Part shown: piece after piece, positions 38,757 to 46,927 of the stretch
Layout: each line of letters starts with the position of its first letter
Position numbering within the stretch: the stretch's first letter is position 1
Origin: a virus
Virus record (IMG/VR): IMGVR_UViG_3300028840_000625
Coordinates: 1 to 64,000 of that record
Reading direction: 5' to 3' (one strand)
DNA: 64,000 bases
Program-made: the position numbers and the translations under genes
Notes under the pieces: model-generated
Database searches by the model: none
What the model saw: only the letters and a program-made list of their open reading frames with translations
Told to the model about the DNA's origin: nothing

Positions 38757-39572
38757 CTATTCGCCTATGGTGTAATCACCTTTGGCGATTGCCTCGATGT
38801 TGTCATTCAGCGCGTCCTGATTGCTTCTGCTGATAACACCCCTTTCGGAGTCTACACCGAGATTGCCGTTGGCACCGCCTCCAGCACTGCCCTCAAATAA
38901 AAACGGAGAATCCATCAAGAGAGAACGAGCCCACTCCTCCATTGTGATAGGCTGTTTACCGTCCTTTCCGTAGATGACTTCGCCGTCAGCTTTGGGCAAG
39001 GGATTGCTGTCATCGTCCAGCGTCCACACCGATTTGCCGCGGTTAATAATATCAACCAATGCGCCTTTCTTCGGGGTGCCCACTTCCATGACAGCGTTTT
39101 GCAGGGAAGAGTTGATTAACACATCCTCGAGCCGCTCGCGGTATTTGCCAGCGGACCCCTGCGAGTTTTCAAGTTCAGATTCCAGCTTGTGGATTCTTCC
39201 ATCGTAATCAGACTTGAGCCTCTCAAGCCTGCGGCCAATCCGCTCTTCGACAACTTCGTCGATGCGGCCGGCCTCAATAAGTTTCTGTTCCTCGATCGCC
39301 GACATCTTCTCAATCGCTTCACGAGCCCGCTCCGGGTCAATATCCTTGTACTGCCCCATTTGCTCTTTCAGCGCCGCGGCTTCCTTCTCCGCTTCGGTCA
39401 GTGACTCCACCTTCTTACGGAGGTCGATATTGTTGTTGCGGAACTCATCTAGCTTGGCCTTGTAGTCCTTGTCATCGATGTCAAGAACATAAGAATCACC
39501 TTGCTTGGTGTAAAGATCGCGTAGCGGTTCGGCAACGTCAGTCAGGTTTTTGATGATTGTCTTTAGTGCCAT
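38757..39572 (-). CDS. Capsid scaffolding protein, 271 aa
   Basis: Highly charged coiled coil over res 40-150 (FRNNNIDLRKKVESLTEAEK, EERIGRRLERLKSDYDGRIH), followed by a Gly/Asn-rich tail, with the typical opening MALKTIIKNLTDVAEPLRDL. It occupies the classic position just before the coat gene. No protease domain is present. Confidence 0.8.
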   Translation of the reverse strand: MALKTIIKNLTDVAEPLRDLYTKQGDSYVLDIDDKDYKAKLDEFRNNNIDLRKKVESLTEAEKEAAALKEQMGQYKDIDPERAREAIEKMSAIEEQKLIEAGRIDEVVEERIGRRLERLKSDYDGRIHKLESELENSQGSAGKYRERLEDVLINSSLQNAVMEVGTPKKGALVDIINRGKSVWTLDDDSNPLPKADGEVIYGKDGKQPITMEEWARSLLMDSPFLFEGSAGGGANGNLGVDSERGVISRSNQDALNDNIEAIAKGDYTIGE

Positions 39573-39638
39573 AATCCAAACTCCTCAAGTGGTGAAGTAT
39601 TATAAATACAAACGTCCCTACATGACTAGACCTTGACG

Positions 39639-40727
39639 CTAACCAAATTCAGCGCACTTGTCTAGAAATTCCATTGATTTCTTTTCCAGTAACGCGGGAA
39701 GCGTGTGGCCGTAGAAGTGGATCTTCCCCGGATTCCTTTTTGCCAGCTTTGCAAGCGCAACTCCGCTCGCCAGCATGTCGGGGCGGGTATTCCATACGCC
39801 TGCGCCTTCGGTGTTTTCCAGTGGATTGCCATTCTCGTCAGTTCCCTCGACAAGCCCTTTGTCGGTCATGTCAACGCCTTTGCGCTGCGCAACCCCGTCA
39901 ACATAGAAGCTGGAATCCTCTCGCCATCCGCAGTCTGTCCCTACCAGCACGGCATCAGCAGCCCCCATGAAGATCGCCGCTGACAGGGCACGGTTGACTA
40001 CGTTATACCCGCCGCCCATGCAGTCATGAGTCGGGAATCTGGTGTTATACATCTCGACTTCGTTTTTATAACCGGTCGCTGAGTGGAATATCATGACTTC
40101 CGCGGCATCCTCCCCAGCGTCCGGGGGTTCGTACTCACCAGCTTTCCAAGAGTCATAGTCATCCTCAAGGACTCGCTGCGCCTCTTGGTCGGTCAGTGTA
40201 CCTAACCAATCGGCGAAAGGCATCCCGGCCTTTAGGTATTTGTATAGCAGAGGATCACTTGAGCTTGCAATGATGTGCGTCATGCCGGGAGCTTTATAGA
40301 TCTTTTCCGGTCTTGCAATATGTGCCCCGGGATCCATGCTGACGCCATACTCCATCTTGATCCCTTGGTCATGCAGGAATTTGATGGCTTGCTTGCACGC
40401 AAACAGCACCTTGTTGCCAGCCTTGGAAGCCTTGCGGATTTCCTTGACCGAATCCTCTTCCTTTAGCGACGGCCCGGATCCAATGACATAAGCGGTTGTG
40501 TTCGGCTGCAACATCCCGGCTTTGTAGATCGGAGTGCCTTCTTCCACGCGCTTGGCATAGAAATCCAGATTGTCGGGGTAGTTGTCGATGTTCGGATTGA
40601 CAAACTTAATCTTTTGCCCGCCCGTTTGCATGGTCGTCTGATTGGTGTGGCCGCGTTCATATTGCTGCGCGTGGATCAGCGACATATGGCGCACATGGAT
40701 TGGCGCCATCATTGGCTCTGTCATCAT
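39639..40727 (-). CDS. Maf/DUF115-like protein (MptE-like fold), 362 aa
   Basis: The core has YVIGSGPSLKEEDSVKEI (about res 80-97), FACKQAIKFL and YGVSMDP, typical of DUF115 (6-hydroxymethylpterin pyrophosphokinase MptE-like and flagellin glycosyltransferase Maf). The later segment CMGGGYNVVNRALSAAIFMG with VLVGTDCGW also fits. Maf proteins place nonulosonic acids on flagellin. Placed directly before scaffold and coat, a role in glycan transfer to a virion protein is attractive but unproven. Confidence 0.65.
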   Translation of the reverse strand: MMTEPMMAPIHVRHMSLIHAQQYERGHTNQTTMQTGGQKIKFVNPNIDNYPDNLDFYAKRVEEGTPIYKAGMLQPNTTAYVIGSGPSLKEEDSVKEIRKASKAGNKVLFACKQAIKFLHDQGIKMEYGVSMDPGAHIARPEKIYKAPGMTHIIASSSDPLLYKYLKAGMPFADWLGTLTDQEAQRVLEDDYDSWKAGEYEPPDAGEDAAEVMIFHSATGYKNEVEMYNTRFPTHDCMGGGYNVVNRALSAAIFMGAADAVLVGTDCGWREDSSFYVDGVAQRKGVDMTDKGLVEGTDENGNPLENTEGAGVWNTRPDMLASGVALAKLAKRNPGKIHFYGHTLPALLEKKSMEFLDKCAEFG

Positions 40728-40739
40728 AGTCGTATTCCT

Positions 40740-41039
40740 CTAGGTTACCGAATTGCGCTCTTCGGGATAGGTGAGTTTTTCCCCGATCGCCCCTTCTACC
40801 ACGGTCAGCTCCCAGCCATAAAACGGCCCTTGCATTGTTAACGCATGCCAAACGTCAGCAGGCTCTGCGTATCGGCCAAGGATATGTCCAAAAGCCCCGC
40901 GCAGCAAAGGTACACTAGCGCGGAGTTCCTTGACAAGAGGGTCATCGCCTTCAAACTGGATTTTTCCTGCGTCATTCCATCGCTTGTTGACGCTGACTAT
41001 TGCGCGGTTCCTTCCTTTCCTTACTTCGATTCCGATCAT
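40740..41039 (-). CDS. Hypothetical protein, 99 aa
   Basis: Lies between MuF and Maf-like genes. Contains beta strands (GIEVRKGRNRAIVSVNKRW) and DPLVKELRASVPLLRG, ending GEKLTYPEERNSVT. No domain known. One base separates it from the MuF stop. Confidence 0.5.
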   Translation of the reverse strand: MIGIEVRKGRNRAIVSVNKRWNDAGKIQFEGDDPLVKELRASVPLLRGAFGHILGRYAEPADVWHALTMQGPFYGWELTVVEGAIGEKLTYPEERNSVT

Positions 41040-41040
41040 C

Positions 41041-43302
41041 CTATCCTCCGGGTTTGCGGTAAAGTATTCCCAAGATCATCTCAAACAAGTCGCGGTCTTT
41101 GTAGAACAGATCGATCATGCCATCCACACTGGCAAATGATTCAAAGCCCATAGAGATCACTTCGGTCGCGCCGTCAGGGTAAGTCTTGCCCATGTAGGCA
41201 TGCAGGACATCCGAGGGGTAAGCATACTCGTCGTTGCGGTAGCCGTGCTTCGGGAAGAACTTGTCAAGACCACGTTGCGAGTTAATCGCTTTCCGGGAGT
41301 CGAGGAATTCATGCGCAGCCTTCTCGACGCGAATGGCATTGAACTCGATAAAGTGGCCGAGCTCGTGGAAGATGGTTGATTTCTTCCTTCTGCCGACATT
41401 CAGCACACGCTTGAACTTGTTAGCATAGGCGCGGCCTGTCGCTATAATCTTGACGATTGCTCCGGGGGCTATCTGCCCGCCAGCCATTGTGTAGGCTTCC
41501 TCAATCGCCCAGCGAATAGATCCGGCATTGTCAACAGCCGACTTGTCGCCGTACTTGAAGAGGCTGGTAAAGTCGTTTGTTTTTTCCTCCAGCGTGGTCG
41601 TCACCATCTTGCCGTTCCTTTTCCACTTAACCTCGTCACGCCAGCGCGAGCGTAGATCCTTGCGGATTTTCTGCATAGCTTTCTTGATCTTGAGCCGATG
41701 CTTGCTAAGTAACTCGGTATTGGTGAAGTTCACATCCTCGAGGTCGCGCGGCACGGCGCTCTTTGACATTGTTTTGGAAATATTGATTGCCGCATCATCA
41801 TCGACGCGGTTCTCCCATATCTGCTTGCCGATAGCGTGCTTGCGGACATCATCGCCGGAAAGCCGCAAATCATTCAGCTCGTCTTGCGATAGCAAGCCCT
41901 TAAACGCTGAATCGATCTTCTGACGGCCCACTGCCGCATACCTGTTGTAATTCCGCGCATCAACCTCCTCGCCCGTCATGGTATTGGTACGGTATTTCTC
42001 AACCTTGGCCGCGGTCGGTGCTGGCGCAGGTGCTGGTGCTGGCTTCGGCTTAGGCGTCGGCTTAGGCGCTGGTGAAGGATCCTTCTTTGGCTTCGGCTTA
42101 GGCTTAGGCGGCGGCGGCGGCTTGATAACTGGCGGCGGTGGCGGCGGTGGCGGCTTAATAATCGGCGGCGGCTTAATAGTGCCACCACCAAAGTCATCGA
42201 GTAGTTGCTTTGCCGTGCGTGGATTCCCGGATTGGTCTATCAGATCCCGGACGGTAATCTTGCCGGCACTCCACAAGCGCCACTTCGTTATCCCTAAAAC
42301 CTCCTGCTGACGCGCCTGCGATTGTTTCCGCAGCCAGCCTTCGTATGTAATAGCCTGCGCCTGCTTGCCGTCCATAGCGGCTCTGGCGCGGATCCGTAGC
42401 TTGCGGTCTAGCTTCGTGAATTTCTTGTTGATGCCTTTCTCTTTCGCCAGCTCGGTGAAAGTCTTGACCACTGGGATGAGCGTGCTGCGGCAATTCCAGT
42501 GCGCTGGAGGCGGGCCACTCCATGACACGGTTGTGCCGGTCATCTTCTTTCCTTCCAGTGTCCACGCTTGTCCGTCAAGCCCCATGCAGATATCACTCGT
42601 GCGGGAGTCGAGCGTGGAAAGCCACTGAACGCCTTTGATCACTCTGGCATTGGTTTTGTAGGTTTCCATGCGGGCTTGATTGGCAACGGTCAGCACAGAG
42701 GTTCTCACAAGGCGGTGCGCGCGTTTACCGGCGCGGGCAATGATGCCGTCTTGAAAGCGGTTGGCGCGGCTACCTTGTACCCTGCGGATCATGTCCGGGA
42801 TAGTTTCGCCATTCAGCATGCCTTGCCTGATTTGGTCTTTAAACTCCTGCTTGAATACATCGGTTTGCCTGCCCCACCATTCATTGATCGGCGCGCCTTC
42901 TATCATGGAATTTCCCGCGAGCGCCCTTAGCTTTGACAAGTGAACCTTATTGCTTACAAGCTCAATGTTGGTCGCGCTATTGACCGCATCAGTAACCTGC
43001 TCCTGCGATAGCTGCGCGACATCGGAAAGGTCTGCCGCTACGGTATCTTCAATGACGCGGTAAGCTCTTTCAATGTTCGGCGCGGTCACACGTACAATCT
43101 GATTCAGCTTGCGATTGAACACCTGCGTGTCGGCTGCGTCAAAGTCCCACTTGGTCAGCTTGTCTTTTATTTCCTTTGACAAGGAATTCAAAAGCCCCGT
43201 GACTTCCTTACGCGTTGCGGCGTCAACTCGTTGCAGATCGATGTCGCTGTTGACTAGCAGATCCCTGATTATTGTTGTCATGTTCTCAGGCAAGGTCATC
43301 AT
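41041..43302 (-). CDS. MuF-type head protein fused to a zincin-like metallopeptidase domain, 753 aa
   Basis: Res 1-330 contain the Phage_Mu_F pattern: HRLVRTSVLTVANQARMETY, STLDSRTSDICMGLDG and PPAHWNCRS. Res about 371-434 are a Pro/Lys/Ala linker with long proline runs. Res about 435-753 form a separate domain: STIFHELGHFIEF (about res 641-653) holds the zinc-binding HExxH, and GATEVISMGFESF about 70 residues later supplies a third-ligand Glu. MuF proteins enter the capsid and some carry toxin or effector tails; injection with DNA is plausible. The start is uncertain; ATG 43281 is possible. Confidence 0.8.
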   Translation of the reverse strand: MMTLPENMTTIIRDLLVNSDIDLQRVDAATRKEVTGLLNSLSKEIKDKLTKWDFDAADTQVFNRKLNQIVRVTAPNIERAYRVIEDTVAADLSDVAQLSQEQVTDAVNSATNIELVSNKVHLSKLRALAGNSMIEGAPINEWWGRQTDVFKQEFKDQIRQGMLNGETIPDMIRRVQGSRANRFQDGIIARAGKRAHRLVRTSVLTVANQARMETYKTNARVIKGVQWLSTLDSRTSDICMGLDGQAWTLEGKKMTGTTVSWSGPPPAHWNCRSTLIPVVKTFTELAKEKGINKKFTKLDRKLRIRARAAMDGKQAQAITYEGWLRKQSQARQQEVLGITKWRLWSAGKITVRDLIDQSGNPRTAKQLLDDFGGGTIKPPPIIKPPPPPPPPVIKPPPPPKPKPKPKKDPSPAPKPTPKPKPAPAPAPAPTAAKVEKYRTNTMTGEEVDARNYNRYAAVGRQKIDSAFKGLLSQDELNDLRLSGDDVRKHAIGKQIWENRVDDDAAINISKTMSKSAVPRDLEDVNFTNTELLSKHRLKIKKAMQKIRKDLRSRWRDEVKWKRNGKMVTTTLEEKTNDFTSLFKYGDKSAVDNAGSIRWAIEEAYTMAGGQIAPGAIVKIIATGRAYANKFKRVLNVGRRKKSTIFHELGHFIEFNAIRVEKAAHEFLDSRKAINSQRGLDKFFPKHGYRNDEYAYPSDVLHAYMGKTYPDGATEVISMGFESFASVDGMIDLFYKDRDLFEMILGILYRKPGG

Positions 43303-44167
43303 CCTCGCTGAGCAGGATCTGGATTACCGCAAACAACACCTCCTCGTCATCCGTCCGCGGAATTACAGGGATTGGCTCGTGGAATGAAGGTGTGTCAAGG
43401 CGCAATCCCGTGTCAAGGCGATTTCTCCAGTAAAACTTTTGTGACTGGCCCTGACTGGCGCCGACTGTCTGGTGACTGGTGTTTATCTGGAAACCGGCCT
43501 TGACAGGGAGGTGTGACAGGTACCGGTACTCCTCCACCTGTAGCAAATCGGCCCAGCTCCGGGACTGGATCCGAAGATCCCACGGGGAGGCAATATGGTG
43601 ATATTCCACCGAGCCCGGAGATGCCGCCAGACCGCGTGAGCGGCCTTCTGGGGAGATTCCGAGGGAAACTGAGGTAAGCACAAGGCCTCTGGTGGCCTGT
43701 GAGCCGTATGAGGCCCCACTGAGGTCAACCGCCCATTTGAGCGGGGCCGGATTCAGGATTCCTTGATAATCGGCTCGGGAAGCCCCGGAGAGGTCAATTC
43801 CCCATGTATAGTCCGACTGTCTCGACTGGTACCGACTTGCACCAGACTCCCCGGAGAGGTCCAGACTCCAGAAGAAGTTTGCCGTGTCACGGTATTCTTC
43901 CAGAGGGACAGGGAGATATCTGGCCTCGACATCGAGCCCCAGCCCCAGCCTGATCTCTGACTGGATCCGGTACTGGTTGGAATACTCGAAGGAAAGCGGA
44001 CCCCTGACACGCGCTGGCGCCGCGGCAACCGGTTGCGGAGTAGGCTCGACAACAACCGGGACATCCTGCGGGAGTTGCAGAATTCCATTGGTCGCAATGG
44101 TAAGCGCGACGCCTGATAAGACGCCGCGCGTTGCTACCGTTAAAGCCCTGTCAGAGAAGGTCGCCAT
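43286..44167 (-). CDS. Repeat-containing virion-region protein, 293 aa
   Basis: N-terminal TVATRGVLSGVALTIATNGI is a weakly hydrophobic start, followed by a Pro-rich stretch. The centre holds repeats of the form W-x-[IVL]-DLSG-[AE]-S (FFWSLDLSGESGASRY, YTWGIDLSGASRADYQ, KWAVDLSGASYGS). No domain is known. Its place between MuF and portal-side genes suggests a capsid or neck accessory. It overlaps MuF by 17 nt. Confidence 0.55.
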   Translation of the reverse strand: MATFSDRALTVATRGVLSGVALTIATNGILQLPQDVPVVVEPTPQPVAAAPARVRGPLSFEYSNQYRIQSEIRLGLGLDVEARYLPVPLEEYRDTANFFWSLDLSGESGASRYQSRQSDYTWGIDLSGASRADYQGILNPAPLKWAVDLSGASYGSQATRGLVLTSVSLGISPEGRSRGLAASPGSVEYHHIASPWDLRIQSRSWADLLQVEEYRYLSHLPVKAGFQINTSHQTVGASQGQSQKFYWRNRLDTGLRLDTPSFHEPIPVIPRTDDEEVLFAVIQILLSEDDDLA

Positions 44168-44397
44168 TATTGAACTATGTCAGGGATGTCCCGTTCAATC
44201 TGATCGGCGAAGATCCGGATGTCACGCGCAATCTCCGCGCGCGTCATGTCGCCTTTCAGCGCAAGGATATGTGACTTGCTTTCATATTCCGCTGACGGTA
44301 CAAACTCGACCTCTAGATACCAGACATCTTCTGCATTAGGTACCGCGTCATTCTTCGGGTCGAACGGATTGAGATAAGCGGCTATGTTCTCCAGCAT
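44167..44397 (-). CDS. Small acidic hypothetical protein, 76 aa
   Basis: ATG 44397 has AGGGG about 9 nt upstream and lies 50 nt within the preceding gene. Contains NAEDVWYLEVEFVPSAEYES and an amphipathic helix (ARDIRIFADQIERDIPDI). The longer upstream frame is a shadow. No family is recognised. Confidence 0.5.
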   Translation of the reverse strand: MLENIAAYLNPFDPKNDAVPNAEDVWYLEVEFVPSAEYESKSHILALKGDMTRAEIARDIRIFADQIERDIPDIVQ

Positions 44398-45034
44398 TGC
44401 TCTGCCCCTTTGATCTGTATGCTTCCTCTGCCATGAGTGCTTCATACCCCACGCCATCAACGTAGTCGTCACCGTGGAAGTGACCGCCACGCATCCGCGC
44501 GTGCTTCAAGTAAACCATGAAAAGCCATCCATCCTCTATGCTGAGATTGTGGCCAGTCATGGCATTGAAGGTGGCAACGGCTTTGTGCATCGATCTGCCG
44601 CCCTTATCCGAGTCTCTTGCAGCCGCTCGGTCGGCTATGGTATCTGCGGCCTTGCGCAGTAAGTCCGGAGCATAAACACTTCTGTCGCCTTCCTCGATTA
44701 ACTTGTTCACGGTTTCGAGGTCTGATGCCAGCTCATTGAACAGTTCCGCGCTTTCCCTGTCGGCCATGAAACTGTCAAGAATATCCTTGTCAATTTCCTT
44801 CGCTAATTCCTTTGCGGCTTCTGACATATCCCACGGACAACAATCAAGTGCTGTTTCCTCGTCCGGGTCATACCGTCCGGGGCCGATGATCGGTGCAGCC
44901 TCGAAGTCGCCGCCAGCAATGCGCTTGACTTCAAAATCGAAAGGCGGCAATCCGTGGCGGGCGCGGAAGCCGTCGATGTGTTCCATCGCACTACGGAGTT
45001 GCTTCTCTCTTGCTATTGCGTCTTGTAATCCCAT
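44348..45034 (-). CDS. DUF6378-like domain protein, 228 aa
   Basis: The C-terminal part (about res 155-215) matches DUF6378: ATFNAMTGHNLSIEDGWLFM, then KHARMRGG and DDYVDGVGYEALM. The N-terminal 130 residues are unassigned, helical and acidic. Such proteins are often metabolic or accessory phage proteins; this one sits among virion genes. Confidence 0.6.
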   Translation of the reverse strand: MGLQDAIAREKQLRSAMEHIDGFRARHGLPPFDFEVKRIAGGDFEAAPIIGPGRYDPDEETALDCCPWDMSEAAKELAKEIDKDILDSFMADRESAELFNELASDLETVNKLIEEGDRSVYAPDLLRKAADTIADRAAARDSDKGGRSMHKAVATFNAMTGHNLSIEDGWLFMVYLKHARMRGGHFHGDDYVDGVGYEALMAEEAYRSKGQSNAGEHSRLSQSVRPEE

Positions 45035-45036
45035 CG

Positions 45037-46416
45037 CTATGTCCTCGTTATGGTGATTGAAGTTGCAGGATCCCCGGCTATGGTTTGAGTTACCGAAGCG
45101 CCTGCGGTTCTTGTGCTGGTCGTTGTCACCAGCGGTACTCCTGACTCAAGGCCTTGGATTTGATGAAGCTCGCGCAGACGTTCATCTTGGTCGGCTGACA
45201 ATGCGCCTGTGTCTGTAATCTCATCAATGACCGTAGCACCGTTGCTGTTATCGATCAGCTTGCCTGTACCCCGGCAAACAATCGTTCCTGCCGTACACGT
45301 TGACGCCAGAATGATCTGCCCGGAGTTCATGTCAATAGAGATATTATTTGCTGCTGTGTTGTTTTGTATCTCTATGCCGCCATTGTAATTGCGGAGGGCG
45401 AAATCGACATTCTTCCCATCCGCATCAATAACTGGCGTTGATGTTCCCGGCACACCTGAATAGCAATCAAGGAAGTGTGATGATTGCGATCCGGTCAACG
45501 TGATCGTTCCGGGGTTGAGCATACACTGATGCGCTACGCCTTGAAAGCCTGTCACGTTCTCAAGCACGGCATCTCGACAGACAACCCATCCATTAAGCGC
45601 AGCATTGCGTAGGTACAAGGTGCGGAATTGGGTATGAACGGTCGATGCGCCTGCCGATACCTGTACTTGTACTTTTAGCGGATGATGTCCCTCGACAATC
45701 ATCCCGTCTATGCTGTCCGTCGATTGAACAATGCCTTCTGATTCCATGTGGATGATAGGCGCGTTCTCAGTCGAAGCAATAGCAACGGCATCAGCAAAGT
45801 TGTTGACAGGGTATTTCTTTGTGCCAAGCGGATACGCCGTTCCTGCCGTACCAAGATCGCCATCGAAGTAAATCACATGGCCGAATACAACCGTCCGCAT
45901 GGCTTCGCCGTAACTCCCTGAGACAGTCGCGCTGACATTCCTTGCCCAAACAGCAGAAGCGATGGCCGTGTTGTCGGTCGTTGCAGAGACTACCGCGGAA
46001 ACCACAACCGAAGTGGTTGGTGTCACAGTCTGCGTAAGCTGGGAGCGTTCAAAAATAACCGGCACGGTATAAGCCGAAGATGTCGGCACCACAAGCGGGT
46101 CATTAGCATCGACAGGGTAAAGGTTCCCGGTTATGGTCAACTCATGGTCGGCTTCATACGGGCGAATCCTCCAACCAAGATCTGTGCGCAAGAAGTAATA
46201 GTCACCAGCGCCAAGACCTCCACCGAGATCCTCGCCGCCAATCGTGTTAAACGGAAACTCAAAGCCCGGATATAGCGCAGAGGTGTTCCATACTTCCTTT
46301 GCGTCGGAATAGATATCAACCTGCGTATCTATCGACACCTTGCCATTGCCATCAGGGGCAACTTGGTCGAATATGATAAGCAAATTATCAAGATCAAAAG
46401 TAGCCTTTGCGGCCAT
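45037..46416 (-). CDS. Beta-rich virion appendage protein, 459 aa
   Basis: The N-terminal domain (about res 1-110: LDNLLIIFDQVA, QVDIYSDAKEVWN, YYFLRTDLGWRIRPYEADHE) matches a common phage appendage head. Res about 190-400 look like a right-handed beta-helix (VNNFADAVAIASTENAPIIH, LRNAALNGWVVCRDAV). C-terminal Thr-rich strands follow. Likely a fibre or spike-like decoration of head or neck. Confidence 0.6.
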   Translation of the reverse strand: MAAKATFDLDNLLIIFDQVAPDGNGKVSIDTQVDIYSDAKEVWNTSALYPGFEFPFNTIGGEDLGGGLGAGDYYFLRTDLGWRIRPYEADHELTITGNLYPVDANDPLVVPTSSAYTVPVIFERSQLTQTVTPTTSVVVSAVVSATTDNTAIASAVWARNVSATVSGSYGEAMRTVVFGHVIYFDGDLGTAGTAYPLGTKKYPVNNFADAVAIASTENAPIIHMESEGIVQSTDSIDGMIVEGHHPLKVQVQVSAGASTVHTQFRTLYLRNAALNGWVVCRDAVLENVTGFQGVAHQCMLNPGTITLTGSQSSHFLDCYSGVPGTSTPVIDADGKNVDFALRNYNGGIEIQNNTAANNISIDMNSGQIILASTCTAGTIVCRGTGKLIDNSNGATVIDEITDTGALSADQDERLRELHQIQGLESGVPLVTTTSTRTAGASVTQTIAGDPATSITITRT

Positions 46417-46422
46417 CAGGAT

Positions 46423-46797
46423 TTACTCCTGCTTGGTGAACGCAGTCGGATCACATTGCCGTTCCGGTCTCGTTATGCCGTCTTGACATAAGACCATGAC
46501 CGTTTCAAACGTACCGCCGCAATCAGTCCACTCGTAAGGGGAAACAACCTTCATCGGATCATTAGGCGCAATATCCCAATTGAATGTAAAGGTATCAAGC
46601 GACTGGTCCGGAGAAAGCTGCGCTTCAATAAACTTCTTCAATCCGTTATCAAAGCCATCCCGGCCTTGCCGAATCCTGAAAATCCTGTTGCGGATAACCC
46701 GCCTTAAATGGCGAAGTTGCCGCCCACTAGCTCTTGCTGCTTGTTCCTTTAGCTCGATAATGTGTTGCGCTTCGTCATCGGTAAGTTCAGAAGCCAT
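46423..46797 (-). CDS. Hypothetical protein, 124 aa
   Basis: N-terminal helical, basic (ELKEQAARASGRQLRHLRR), then a short domain with two Cys (YEWTDCGGTFETVMVLCQDG) and a Cys near the end. RBS GGAGGAACATT upstream. It stands between two large structural genes. The 130-nt gap before it holds no convincing gene. Confidence 0.5.
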   Translation of the reverse strand: MASELTDDEAQHIIELKEQAARASGRQLRHLRRVIRNRIFRIRQGRDGFDNGLKKFIEAQLSPDQSLDTFTFNWDIAPNDPMKVVSPYEWTDCGGTFETVMVLCQDGITRPERQCDPTAFTKQE

Positions 46798-46927
46798 AAT
46801 GTTCCTCCTCGAAAAGTGATAAGGGGTTATTTCTGCACGCTGGAAACCCCACGGAAAACCAGCTCACCAGCGCAGAGGAAGTACGCCGTGCAAACTGTTT
46901 GAGCCTTGGTGCGGTCATGGCTCGCGG

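Noticed and set aside
41976-42310. Low-complexity frames on both strands at the polyproline region
   Set aside because: They mirror the Pro/Lys/Ala linker of the MuF protein.
46798-46927. 43-codon leftward frame in the structural gap
   Set aside because: No RBS, unusual composition, and it runs into the next gene in a different frame.
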